This document shows, one piece after another, positions 1 to 8,640 of a stretch of 55,313 nucleotides of DNA. Source of the DNA: CAZADH01 sp964483805 (GTDB lineage: Bacteria > Muiribacteriota > Ozemobacteria > Ozemobacterales > Ozemobacteraceae). Within the stretch, counting starts at the first letter, position 1; each line of letters begins with the position of its first letter. The notes under the pieces are model-generated. The model was not told where the DNA came from and ran no database searches. It saw only the letters and a list, made by a program, of their open reading frames with translations. The DNA lies in NCBI GenBank assembly GCA_964483805.1, contig CAZADH010000010.1, forward strand, positions 1 to 55,313, given 5' to 3'. The position numbers and the translations under genes are program-made.

Positions 1-8
1 GAAAGATA

Positions 9-16
9 CCTCCTCC
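9..16 (-). promoter_or_regulatory. Shine-Dalgarno of a gene starting just outside the window
   Basis: On the minus strand positions 16 to 9 read GGAGGAGG, a very strong ribosome binding site. The start codon would fall at or beyond base 1, so a minus-strand gene probably begins just outside the window, downstream of the HEAT-repeat gene that ends at 68. This is inference from the motif alone. Confidence 0.35.
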
Positions 17-67
17 GCGTGCTTACGGCCTGATTTTATGATGCACCGGCCCTGGGCAGAACTCGGT

Positions 68-2485
68 TCAGTACACCTTCACCAACTCGCACAGGATGTT
101 CTCGCGCTGTTGCCCGGTGACCCGCACCTTGCCATGGAACTTCTCGCCCTTGCGCCAACGTTCGCTCGGTTGCGCATCTTTGAAGATAAGATAAAACGGG
201 CGCCCGGACTTCGGTTTGACCTGGAAGCCGACGCCGGTCGGATCGACGTAACTGATGCGCCCTTCGATGTCGACCTCACCCACCGGGATATCGGGCACCG
301 TCGGCGTCGTCGGGGTTTCGACCGGGGCCGTGGGCCCTGGCGTGGTCGTAGACCCCGACCCGTGGGGGATCACGAACACCAGGATGATCAGCAGCGTGAC
401 GGCAAACCCGCCGCCGAAGGCTTTGAGCGCGAAACCGCCGATGCTCTCGTCTTCGGCGGGCGCTGCCGCCGCCGGCGTTCCGGGCTTGCCGGCCTTGCCT
501 TGCTGCCCTTCGCGCATCTTCTTGATGTTCGACAGCGCGTACGACGGCTGCTCGGTCTTGCGTTTCTCTTCTTCTTGTTTGAGCTTGGCTTCGGCCGCAT
601 CGATCAACGCGGTCAGCGACTGATGCGGCGTCGTCTTCGCGGCAATGACCGCATTGCCGACGTCGTTCACCGCTTTCTGCACCAACTCACCGCCACTGCG
701 TCTGTGGATCGCCACCAACGCGATCAGCAACGCTTCGTCGGGATTGTTGCGCAGAATCGAGAAGATCTGCTCGAGGTTGCGCGGATCGCGTTCCCGTTCG
801 ACGTTTTTGAGCAACATGTCGCGCACCGACGGAAAGTCGAACTGCGCCGCGCAGAAGATGCCCAGCGCGCGTTGCCGCGGTTGCGCGGCCAGAAACATCT
901 GGTCGACCAGGGCGAGGGCCTGCTTCTTGTCGAAGAGGGCAAACACGCGCACAGCGGTCGCCCGCACCTCGTCACTGTTGTCTTTGAGGAGCTTGGGCAG
1001 CACCGGGAAGAGCCGGTCGGAATCGAGCGTGCTGAGGGCCTCGATCGCCGCCACCACCACCTGCGGTTCCCCGTCTTTGAGATACGGCTCGACCACGGCG
1101 GCATCGGCCGCGCCACCGAGACGGGCCATCGCCCGCAGGATCTCCTGGCGCTCTTCCGGATCGGCCTGCTTGAGGGCCGTCGGCATCGATGATCGCAATA
1201 CCGTGTATTGCTCCTTGCTGCACCCCCCGAGCACCTCGAGGCGTTTCCCGCGTTCGAACTTCAGGAACGACTCCCCGGTCAGTGCCGGCGCTTTGGGCGC
1301 CGCGGCGGCCGCGGCGGCCGGGGCGACCGGTTCAGCGGCGGCCCCGACGAGCGGCGTCAGCAGTTGCCGATTGGCGGCGTCGGCCTCGGTCGCGGCATGC
1401 TGCTGCAAGGCCGGCAAGGCGGCGGCAATGCCGCGCCGGTGCAGTTCGATCAGTCGTTGGATGGCGATACGGCGGGTTGCGGCATCGTCGCTGGCCAGCT
1501 CGATCTGGCTCTGCTCGACGATCTGCCGCCCTTTGCGCTCGCGGTAAGCCGCCTGCAACCGCTGCATGATCTCTTCAGGCGACTTGTCGACGAGACCGGC
1601 CTCGCTGAGCGAGCGGATGACCCCGGTGAGGATCTCGCCGATCAGTTTTCGTTTTTCACCGCGCGACGCTTCCATGATCTCGAGGAGGCGCCACAACTCT
1701 TCGACCGATGGGTTCGAGCGGAAGAGCAGCCCGGCCTTCGCCAGCACCGCCGGATCGTCTTCGATGCCGAGAAAGCGCAACATGTGCGGTTCGATCTCGG
1801 GGAACGGGAAGAAGAACGCGTGGAACAACGCGGCCTGCCGATCGCTCGCATCGTCTGAAAACAACAGCGCCTCGAAATGGCGGATCGCTTCGTCTTTGTC
1901 CCAGCGGTAGAGCAGGCGCACAGCGCGCGAGCGAATGCCGTGGATCGGGCTGACCAGCAGCGGCACGATCAACGACTGCAGGTTGTCGGGGGCCAGCTTC
2001 TCGAGCGCCTCGACCGCGGCCGACAGCACGCGCGGGTCGGAGTGCCGGCACAGCGTCGTGATCGGCTCGGCGTCTTCGAACGAGCCATGCTTCTTGAAGA
2101 ACGACAACACGAACGGCAACACCGCCGGCGGAAACTCGAACCACCGCGCCTCGCGCAGGGCGATGGCCACCATCGGGGCCTCGGGTTTCGGGACCGATTC
2201 GACCGCCAGCGCCAGGGCCAGATCGTCGCGCGGCGAGGCCTGCAGAATCGCCTCGATCTCGGCGGCCTTCGTCGGCGTCTTGCCGCGTTCGAGCCGTGCC
2301 ACGATCTTCTGCAGGTGGAAGCGCGTGCCCGGATCGGCCTCACCCTCGAGGAAGGCGCGCAACGCCGCGACCTGCGCCGTATCCCATGCCATGCCCTCGA
2401 TGCGGCTCAAGACCGAAAAGCGAATCGCCGCGTCGGGGGAACGCAGATCGGCCAACAACTCCTGCAACGGATCGGTCATGGTCAT
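68..2485 (-). CDS. HEAT-repeat protein with a C-terminal membrane anchor and small beta-rich domain
   Basis: The 805-residue protein has no signal peptide. Residues 1 to about 660 are helical repeats of HEAT type (for example LVSPIHGIRSRAVRLLY and LKDNSDEVRATAVRVFALF), interrupted by an Ala/Pro-rich linker near residue 390. A Lys/Glu-rich stretch leads to one transmembrane helix at about 691-707, a Pro/Thr linker, and a domain of about 70 residues (735-805) that looks like an OB-type beta barrel. The predicted topology is cytoplasmic HEAT solenoid and exported tail, suiting a scaffold that bridges the membrane. It starts 15 bases after the stop of the secreted protein gene upstream, so the two are probably co-transcribed. 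No enzymatic motif is visible and the partner is unknown. Confidence 0.85.
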   Translation of the reverse strand: MTMTDPLQELLADLRSPDAAIRFSVLSRIEGMAWDTAQVAALRAFLEGEADPGTRFHLQKIVARLERGKTPTKAAEIEAILQASPRDDLALALAVESVPKPEAPMVAIALREARWFEFPPAVLPFVLSFFKKHGSFEDAEPITTLCRHSDPRVLSAAVEALEKLAPDNLQSLIVPLLVSPIHGIRSRAVRLLYRWDKDEAIRHFEALLFSDDASDRQAALFHAFFFPFPEIEPHMLRFLGIEDDPAVLAKAGLLFRSNPSVEELWRLLEIMEASRGEKRKLIGEILTGVIRSLSEAGLVDKSPEEIMQRLQAAYRERKGRQIVEQSQIELASDDAATRRIAIQRLIELHRRGIAAALPALQQHAATEADAANRQLLTPLVGAAAEPVAPAAAAAAAPKAPALTGESFLKFERGKRLEVLGGCSKEQYTVLRSSMPTALKQADPEERQEILRAMARLGGAADAAVVEPYLKDGEPQVVVAAIEALSTLDSDRLFPVLPKLLKDNSDEVRATAVRVFALFDKKQALALVDQMFLAAQPRQRALGIFCAAQFDFPSVRDMLLKNVERERDPRNLEQIFSILRNNPDEALLIALVAIHRRSGGELVQKAVNDVGNAVIAAKTTPHQSLTALIDAAEAKLKQEEEKRKTEQPSYALSNIKKMREGQQGKAGKPGTPAAAAPAEDESIGGFALKAFGGGFAVTLLIILVFVIPHGSGSTTTPGPTAPVETPTTPTVPDIPVGEVDIEGRISYVDPTGVGFQVKPKSGRPFYLIFKDAQPSERWRKGEKFHGKVRVTGQQRENILCELVKVY

Positions 2486-2500
2486 CGCGTCGATACGCGC

Positions 2501-3613
2501 CTACCGCACGCTCGCCGCTTCGCTGGCCAGCATGCCCCAGTCGGGCTTCAACTGGCGCGCCAACCCGAACGTCTGGCGGGCCAGCTCGCGTTCGCCGCGT
2601 TCGAGATAGAGCAGCGCCAGATTGCGCAATACATAACGTTGCAGCGGCTGGCGGCGATCGCTGTAGAACGCGTCGCGCAGTTCCTGTTCGGCTTTTTTCT
2701 TGTCGCCGGCCAGCCAGGCGGTCAAGCCGTTGAGGTTGCGGGCCGCGACCACCTGCGGCAGCGCTGCCCCCTTCGGCATGTCGTCGGTCTCGCTCATGAA
2801 CTTGCGCAGAAACTCGGCCGCCACCGCGGTCTCGCCCTTCTGATAGGAGGCCACGGCCAGGGCATACAACGACTCGAGAACTTCGAGACGCTTCGCATTC
2901 AGGTCGACGCCGGCGTTCTGCATGATCCGCGGAAAACTGGCGTTGTGGGCGATGAGTTGCTGCAACCGGCCGTACAGTTCGACGACTTCGCGGGCCTGGT
3001 CGACCGACCGCTCGCCGTCGGCAAAGTAGACGACGCCGCGGCCGAACTTGCCGGCCAACCGATTGTCATACGTTGTCCATACATCTGGACCCAGCGGATA
3101 GAACCCTTCGACCTCGGTCAGGATAAACTCGGCGTCGGCATAGCCTTCACCGCGCGCCGGCAGCGCTTCGATCCGCTGCTTCACATCGGCGAGCGTGTTG
3201 GCATCGAGCTCGGGATCGCGAGCCACAGCGGCCAGCAGTGCCGTTTTCGGCACATCGGCAGCAAACGAGAACCCGATGTTGCCCAGGGGCAGCGGCGCTG
3301 GCGGCACGACCTCGCAAACGAACTGCAACGCCTGCCCGACGGCACCCGGGCCGGTGGGCAGGTTCTGCATGCGCGTGACCCACCCCGGTGGCAGGACGAA
3401 TCTGGCCGTCAGGTTGCGGATCTCGCCCAGGAGCGGGGTCAGCGACGCAGTGATGGTCAGCGGTCGCCCGACTTCGGGCGCCCCCGACAATTTCAGTTCG
3501 AGATCGTACCAGGCCGGCATGTTGAAGGTCTTGGCCGACAGCATTCCCGCGCCCCCGAGGAGCATCATGACCAACAGCATGGCCAACAGCCGACCACCAA
3601 GGTATCGTCGCAT
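2501..3613 (-). CDS. Secreted TPR-like protein of unknown function
   Basis: The 370-residue protein starts with a clear signal peptide (RR, then a Leu/Met/Val-rich core ending near LSA, about residue 27). Residues about 30-120 look beta-rich, like an Ig-type domain (SLTPLLGEIRNLTARFVLPP). The rest is helical, with TPR-like pairs at the C-terminus (about 280-360, containing NLALLYLERGERELARQTF). A G-rich ribosome binding site precedes the ATG. It lies between the TPR/TerB-like gene (80 bases upstream) and the HEAT gene (15 bases downstream), so a periplasmic partner for the HEAT membrane protein is a reasonable guess. I do not recognise a named family. Confidence 0.8.
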   Translation of the reverse strand: MRRYLGGRLLAMLLVMMLLGGAGMLSAKTFNMPAWYDLELKLSGAPEVGRPLTITASLTPLLGEIRNLTARFVLPPGWVTRMQNLPTGPGAVGQALQFVCEVVPPAPLPLGNIGFSFAADVPKTALLAAVARDPELDANTLADVKQRIEALPARGEGYADAEFILTEVEGFYPLGPDVWTTYDNRLAGKFGRGVVYFADGERSVDQAREVVELYGRLQQLIAHNASFPRIMQNAGVDLNAKRLEVLESLYALAVASYQKGETAVAAEFLRKFMSETDDMPKGAALPQVVAARNLNGLTAWLAGDKKKAEQELRDAFYSDRRQPLQRYVLRNLALLYLERGERELARQTFGLARQLKPDWGMLASEAASVR

Positions 3614-3693
3614 ACGGGACCCCCGTTTGTTTCCTGTTCTCGAGCTATTCTACTGCCCGGCCGGTTGCCAAGCCAAGCACTTCGTACCCTGGT

Positions 3694-5151
3694 CTATGCC
3701 CGCACCACTGAGTGCTCGGCCAACAGGCGATCGCGGACGGCCGGCGTTACTTCGAGGGCCTCGCAAGCCAGGTCGAGCAGCTTTCGTTCGCCGGGTTCGA
3801 GCTTGCCGTCGCGGGCCACGGCCACCACCAACCGCGAAAACAGCCGCTCGGCATCGAACTCGACGCCATCGTCGACCATGCTGTTGCCGGCATGACGGGC
3901 GGCCGCGTCGTTGAACAGACGCTGATGGGTCGCCGCATCGATCCGCAGCAGGTTCTTCAACCGCAGAATCAACTGCATGTCTTCCCGGTTCAGTTGCCCC
4001 CGCCCAAACACTTCTTCGAGGGCAACTTCGAAGAATTCTTCGGGAGTCAGCGCACCGGCGTTCGGCATCGGCGCCGCCCCCGGTGCCGCCACACCCCGGG
4101 CCAACTGCGGCCACGCCGCCAGCAATTCGGCGCGCACCCGCTCCTGGGCTTCGCGCAGGGCCTCGGGAGCCGGACGTTCATCGAGCAGTGCCAGCCGGCG
4201 TGCGGCCCAATCGACGGCAAAGTTGGCGACGGTCGGATGGGTCGAGGTGGCCTGCAGCAGGGCGGCGATCGCCCGCAACGCGGGAAGGCGACAGCCGTTG
4301 TGGCGCAGCATCTCGACGCGTCGCAACAGCGCAAGCACCTGGGGATCGCGCAACGGCCCGGCCTTCGTCTCGACCTGCACCCTGAACTGGTCGAGCGACA
4401 CCCCGGCAGCAGCGGCCAGGGTCTCGAGATGCTGCCGCACCTGAACGGCATCGAAATACAATGTAAATAATCGCCACGCCAATGGGGCCAGCAGCGGCGC
4501 CTTTGGCCCTTCCTGGTCGAGGACCAGGCGCGACAACTGCACCAAAACGTTGGTATAGAACGGATCGCGATCGAGGGCCTTCTCGAACTGGACCCGCGCC
4601 ATCGCCTGCCGGCCGGTCTTGCTGTAGAGAACGCCGAGGTTGCAGTAGGCGTCGGGCGCTTGCGGGTCGTTGTCGATCTCGTCGCAGTAGGCCCGCTCGG
4701 CTTCATCGGTGCGGCCGAGGCGGCGCAGGCACATGCCCTGCACATTGCGGACCCGCGGCAACTTCGGTTGGGCCGTGAGAACCGCGGCAAACGAGGCGAG
4801 GGCAGCGGCGAACTCACCCCGGGTCTGCTCGACGATGCCACGGTAGAATGCACCGGTGACGTCGATGGGCTCGGCCCGCGCCAGGGCCGTCTCGAGCTGG
4901 GCTTCGGCCGGCAACCCCTCGCAGACCACCAGCAAGCCGCGGGCCGATGCGAGCGTCGCCGCGTCGGCAAGCGGACCGGTCGCAAACGGCCGCGCCGACT
5001 GAAAGCTGAACAGTCCCAGCCCGGCCGCCGCGTCGAGCATCAGCGGAGCGAGGGGCTCGAGCATCCAGGCCGGCCACTGGGCGAGGGCGTCATGGCCCGA
5101 CAGGCCCAACACCGCCCAATCGTGATCGAGCGTTGCACTCAGACGCGCCAT
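3694..5151 (-). CDS. TPR protein with a possible TerB-like C-terminal domain
   Basis: I chose the ATG at 5151 because AGGAGG lies six bases before it; the frame stays open to 5181 but that start has no ribosome binding site. The 485-residue protein has no signal peptide and is probably cytoplasmic. TPR repeats are clear in the middle, about residues 145-230 (MCLRRLGRTDEAERAYCDEI, then YCNLGVLYSKTGRQAMARVQF). The last 50 or so residues (LFSRLVVAVARDGKLEPGERKLLDLACEAL, given here as two adjoining blocks LFSRLVVAVARDGKLE and PGERKLLDLACEAL) resemble tellurite-resistance TerB domains. The N-terminal 100 residues are unassigned. It sits 34 bases downstream of a lipoprotein gene in the fba-headed run. 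Confidence 0.8.
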   Translation of the reverse strand: MARLSATLDHDWAVLGLSGHDALAQWPAWMLEPLAPLMLDAAAGLGLFSFQSARPFATGPLADAATLASARGLLVVCEGLPAEAQLETALARAEPIDVTGAFYRGIVEQTRGEFAAALASFAAVLTAQPKLPRVRNVQGMCLRRLGRTDEAERAYCDEIDNDPQAPDAYCNLGVLYSKTGRQAMARVQFEKALDRDPFYTNVLVQLSRLVLDQEGPKAPLLAPLAWRLFTLYFDAVQVRQHLETLAAAAGVSLDQFRVQVETKAGPLRDPQVLALLRRVEMLRHNGCRLPALRAIAALLQATSTHPTVANFAVDWAARRLALLDERPAPEALREAQERVRAELLAAWPQLARGVAAPGAAPMPNAGALTPEEFFEVALEEVFGRGQLNREDMQLILRLKNLLRIDAATHQRLFNDAAARHAGNSMVDDGVEFDAERLFSRLVVAVARDGKLEPGERKLLDLACEALEVTPAVRDRLLAEHSVVRA

Positions 5152-5185
5152 CGTGGTCCTCCTCGGCCTGCCGCCGCGCAAACCG

Positions 5186-5764
5186 TCAGGGAAGAGCCGG
5201 CGGGAAGTTCACCGAATACGCCAGATTCGGCCCCGAAATCGAGACGATCCCCCATTTTACTTCGCGCTCGAGCGAGATCTGGATCTCTTCGAGCAGCGTC
5301 TGCGGCTGACCGCCCGGCGTCTGGTAAACAATCTGCCAGTGCCCCCGAGCCGTGGCCCCCAGGTCGTTGCCGATCACGCCCAGGTCGGGAAAAGTGAGCG
5401 ACACGCTGGCCACCCCGTTGAGAAACTGGGTCAGGCGGGCTTCGAACGAACTGTAATTCTCGGGTGGTGCACCCGTGGCCCGAAGACACACGAATTGGCT
5501 GTCAGCCCACGTCCTCATCGCGCCCGCCCCGTCGCGGGCGGCCACCGACGCCGCAAACCCCTGCAACTGGGCGCGAATCTCGACCTCAATCGGATCGACA
5601 CCGACGTCTGACGAGCTACCGCCGCCACCACCGCCGCCGCACCCGACCAGGCCCACCACAAACAAACCGAGGACCCAGCAGAGTAAGTAATAACACGGTG
5701 TTACGGGGGCAACCCCCGCAACACCGTGTCGTTGCCGAGCCGGCGTCAACCGAACTCGCTTCAC
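5186..5764 (-). CDS. Putative lipoprotein
   Basis: A predicted lipoprotein of about 192 residues. The hydrophobic segment ends in a lipobox-like LVGC followed by a run of glycines and serines. The mature part (DPIEVEIRAQLQGFAASVAARDGAGAM and on; shown here as DPIEVEIRAQLQGF) resembles NTF2/SnoaL-like periplasmic proteins in length and predicted fold, but this is weak. The start is uncertain: the GTG at 5764 overlaps the aldolase stop (GTGA), gives a basic N-terminus (KRVRL) and would suit translational coupling. It would also place a strong hairpin (5693-5729) inside the coding sequence. A start downstream of the hairpin would leave a very short signal peptide. Confidence 0.65.
   Translation of the reverse strand: MKRVRLTPARQRHGVAGVAPVTPCYYLLCWVLGLFVVGLVGCGGGGGGGSSSDVGVDPIEVEIRAQLQGFAASVAARDGAGAMRTWADSQFVCLRATGAPPENYSSFEARLTQFLNGVASVSLTFPDLGVIGNDLGATARGHWQIVYQTPGGQPQTLLEEIQISLEREVKWGIVSISGPNLAYSVNFPPALP
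5693..5729 (-). terminator. Perfect two-part hairpin between fba and the lipoprotein
   Basis: Positions 5693-5729 form a near-perfect inverted repeat: ACACGGTGTT pairs with AACACCGTGT, one base bulges on each side, then CGGGGG pairs with CCCCCG around a three-base loop. It lies 32 bases after the fba stop on the minus strand and is followed there by TATTACTTACT rather than a T-run. It could attenuate transcription after fba, stabilise the fba transcript, or be a dispersed palindromic repeat. It overlaps the predicted signal-peptide region of the lipoprotein gene. Confidence 0.45.
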
Positions 5765-6702
5765 GCCTTGTTGCCGCACCCGAGCACGCGGATCTTGCGC
5801 TTGACCACTTCACGAATGGCATCGCGCGCCGGGCCCAGGTATTTGCGCGGATCGAACTCCTTCGGATCGGTGGCGAACACCTTGCGGATCGCCCCGGTCA
5901 TGGCCAGGCGCAGATCGGTGTCGATGTTGACCTTGCACACACCGCCCTTGGACGCCTTGGTGATCATCTCTTCGGGTACACCCATGGCGTCGGGCATCTT
6001 GCCGCCGTACTGATTGCAAATGGCCACGAGGTCGGCCGGAACCGACGAAGCGCCGTGCAACACCAACGGGAACCCGGGCAGCATCTTCTCGATCTCGGCG
6101 AGGCGGTTGAAATCGAGTTTCGCTTCACCCTTGAACTTGTAGGCGCCATGGCTGGTGCCGATGGCCACGGCCAGCGAATCGCAACCGGTGCGCTCGACGA
6201 ACTCTTTCGCCTGCTTCGGATCGGTGTACGTCGCATCGGCCGCCGAAACGTTGACGGCATCTTCGACACCGGCGAGTTTGCCCAACTCGGCCTCGACCAC
6301 GACACCCTTGGCATGCGCATAATCGACGACCTGTTTGGTCAAGCGGATATTTTCTTCGAACGGATGCTTCGAGCCATCGATCATGACCGAGGTGAAGCCA
6401 CCGTCAATGCACTTCTTGCAGATCTCGAAATCGTCGCCGTGGTCGAGGTGCAACACGGTCGGCAGATCGACGCCGGTCGTCTTGGCCATTTCGATCGAGG
6501 CCTGGATCAGGTGGATGAGATACTCATGCCGCGCGTATTTGCGGGCACCGGCCGACACCTGGATGATCAACGGGGCCTTGGCTTCCATGCACGCCTCGAA
6601 AATCCCCTGGATGATTTCCATGTTGTTGACGTTGAAAGCGCCCAGTGCGTAGTTCTCTTTGTAGGCCCGAGCGAACAGCTCTTTCGAAGTGACCAACGGC
6701 AT
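5761..6702 (-). CDS. fba: Class II fructose-bisphosphate aldolase
   Basis: Cleaves fructose 1,6-bisphosphate to glyceraldehyde 3-phosphate and dihydroxyacetone phosphate in glycolysis, and condenses them in gluconeogenesis; cytoplasmic and zinc dependent. The 313-residue length and the motifs are those of the class II FbaA/GatY superfamily: the metal-site HLDHG near residue 85, a GTSHGAYKF block and LHGASSVP for metal and phosphate binding, and NIDTDLR near the C-terminus. AAGGAGG precedes the ATG by about eight bases. It is divergent from the TPR gene at 6914 and heads the minus-strand run that ends at 68. The family is certain; substrate preference within it (fructose versus tagatose bisphosphate) is inferred. 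Confidence 0.96.
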   Translation of the reverse strand: MPLVTSKELFARAYKENYALGAFNVNNMEIIQGIFEACMEAKAPLIIQVSAGARKYARHEYLIHLIQASIEMAKTTGVDLPTVLHLDHGDDFEICKKCIDGGFTSVMIDGSKHPFEENIRLTKQVVDYAHAKGVVVEAELGKLAGVEDAVNVSAADATYTDPKQAKEFVERTGCDSLAVAIGTSHGAYKFKGEAKLDFNRLAEIEKMLPGFPLVLHGASSVPADLVAICNQYGGKMPDAMGVPEEMITKASKGGVCKVNIDTDLRLAMTGAIRKVFATDPKEFDPRKYLGPARDAIREVVKRKIRVLGCGNKA

Positions 6703-6913
6703 CGCGTATCCTCCTTAGGTTGTGGTCGCCGGTTGAGGTCTTGGGCGCGTCGGTCCACAGCGGACGGACACCGCGGAAGTTGGCTCACAGACCGGCTTTT
6801 CCAGTGGCGTCAGTGTAGCAGAGGCAGAAACGGCTTGTCAAACGGCGCCGCCCGACGGTCCATTGACGATTTTCATGGCCCCCACTCCACCGATCGCATA
6901 TAATTATTAGGGT

Positions 6914-8611
6914 ATGAGTGAGTGGGTACTCATGGGGAGACCGGGCACACCGTACCGTGCAGCTCTTGGCACAGGGCGGTGGTTGGTCGTCTTCGTTTGT
7001 TGTTGTCTCGCGGCAACGGCCTACGGTGTCGATCCCAAGGCGGTGCCGTATTACGAGCGTGCCGTGGCCGAACACAAGGCCGGCCGGCTGATCAACGCCC
7101 TGAAGTACATGAAAAAGGCGCAGTCGGTGGCCCCACAAGATGCCGACCTGGGTAAGTTTCAGGGCGAACTGAACAAGGCCCGCGACAAAGAGGTCGAGAA
7201 ACTGCTGCGCGAGGCCGAGGCCCACAAGAGCGGCAAAGATGTGAAGCGGGCGATCGAGGCGCTGCGCAAACTGCTGATTCTCAACCCCGAGCACGACAAG
7301 GCGCGCGAATCGCTCAACAAGTTGGTCGACGTGACCCGCGAGGTGCAACACTACCAGAATGCCGGCATCAATGTGCCGGCCGGCTCGGGCAAAGAACTGG
7401 ACCCTGCGCGATACTCGGCGGTGTCGTCGATGCAGAAGGCTCGAGACACCATGCGACAGGGCAATCTCCTCAACGCGCTGCAACAGGTGAAGGCGCTGCG
7501 CCTCAAAGACCCTGGTTACACCGAGGCCCGTGAGCTCGAAGAGCAACTGACCCAACTGATCGAGGCCCGCAAGATGCTCGCCGATGCCCGTTCGCATCTC
7601 GATCGGGGCGCAGGCGAGGCGGCACTGGCCTTGATCGAGCGGCAACTCAAGACAATGCCCGACAATCTCGAACTGCTGCTCATGAAAGCCCGGGCCCAGG
7701 TCAACGTCGGGCTGCTGCATGAAGCCCTTGACACCATGGCATACGCCCACAAGCGGGGTGCCTCGGCGGCCGTGTTGCTGCCGGTGCTCGCCTCGGTGTT
7801 CGATGCGCGCCGCGATGTCGATGCGGCGTTGGCGATCCGCACGGCCGATGCCTATCCGAATCCGCTGTCGTGGCGGGAATCGGCCCGCATCTGGGTCAAC
7901 GCCCACTCGTATGCCACCGCCACACTTGTGCTGCTGCTCTTATGCTTGTGTGGTGCCGCCTATTGGTCGTGGCAACGCATCGACGAGCTGCTCAGCGTCA
8001 TGCCGGCATCTCATTGTGCCGCTTTTGTGCGCATTCTCGTCACCGGCACCTGGTCCGGGCTCGCCGGGCAGTTGACCGCCATGCGCAAACTCACGGCGAC
8101 GAGCCGTTTTCCCTGGCTCGATTATGCGATCGGGCTGGTGTTTCTCTCCACCGACGATCATGCCAAGGCCATTCCAGCATTTCAGCGCGCACTCGACTCC
8201 GATTCGCTGGCGCCCAAAGCGTATTTCTTCCTCGGTGCCATTCGCGCCAAGACTGAGTCAGCAAGCTTCGGTGCCGCCAATTTCGAGCAGAGCATCTGCA
8301 TGCTGTTGCGTGGCTTCAGCGAGCCGTTCGCCCCACGGGCATTGCGACGTCTCGAGGCCGACGTATTGCAGAAGCTTGCTCCTGTATGTCAAACCGATCC
8401 TCTCGCCCGCACCGCCTGGCTCGGGGTCAATGCCGTGGTCACTGGAGGCGATCTCAACGCCCTGCCTCAGATTCCCGCCGGGAAGGCCCATCCCGCACTC
8501 GATGGACGCCGGGCGACGGGGCCACAACCGAAAGCCACGGGCACGCCGGCAGCGGCAACCCCGGCGACCGACGCCAATCCCGGCGATGCCGGCAGCACCG
8601 ATTCCAAATGA
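6914..8611 (+). CDS. Membrane-anchored TPR protein
   Basis: The 565-residue protein has two hydrophobic segments, one at about 23-38 (signal peptide or anchor) and one at about 332-352. TPR-like repeats lie on both sides (YYERAVAEHKAGRLINALKY early, YAIGLVFLSTDDHAKAIPAF late), and the C-terminal 60 residues are Pro/Ala/Thr-rich. A TATAAT at 6899-6904 sits only nine bases before the first ATG, so translation may be leaderless or may start at the second ATG (6932). The gene ends 29 bases before the secreted protein at 8641 and may open the pilin operon. A role as an assembly scaffold for that operon is inference. Confidence 0.82.
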   Translation: MSEWVLMGRPGTPYRAALGTGRWLVVFVCCCLAATAYGVDPKAVPYYERAVAEHKAGRLINALKYMKKAQSVAPQDADLGKFQGELNKARDKEVEKLLREAEAHKSGKDVKRAIEALRKLLILNPEHDKARESLNKLVDVTREVQHYQNAGINVPAGSGKELDPARYSAVSSMQKARDTMRQGNLLNALQQVKALRLKDPGYTEARELEEQLTQLIEARKMLADARSHLDRGAGEAALALIERQLKTMPDNLELLLMKARAQVNVGLLHEALDTMAYAHKRGASAAVLLPVLASVFDARRDVDAALAIRTADAYPNPLSWRESARIWVNAHSYATATLVLLLLCLCGAAYWSWQRIDELLSVMPASHCAAFVRILVTGTWSGLAGQLTAMRKLTATSRFPWLDYAIGLVFLSTDDHAKAIPAFQRALDSDSLAPKAYFFLGAIRAKTESASFGAANFEQSICMLLRGFSEPFAPRALRRLEADVLQKLAPVCQTDPLARTAWLGVNAVVTGGDLNALPQIPAGKAHPALDGRRATGPQPKATGTPAAATPATDANPGDAGSTDSK

Positions 8612-8640
8612 GTAAGCAACTCCGCACCGGAGGTAGGTTC

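Noticed and set aside
1877..3895. Very long plus-strand open frame opposite the HEAT and secreted TPR-like genes
   Set aside because: His/Arg/Gln-rich shadow of high-GC genes, with no ribosome binding site or domain; the minus strand carries convincing proteins.
5464..6903. Long plus-strand frame opposite fba
   Set aside because: It lies antisense to an unmistakable aldolase and has no motif.
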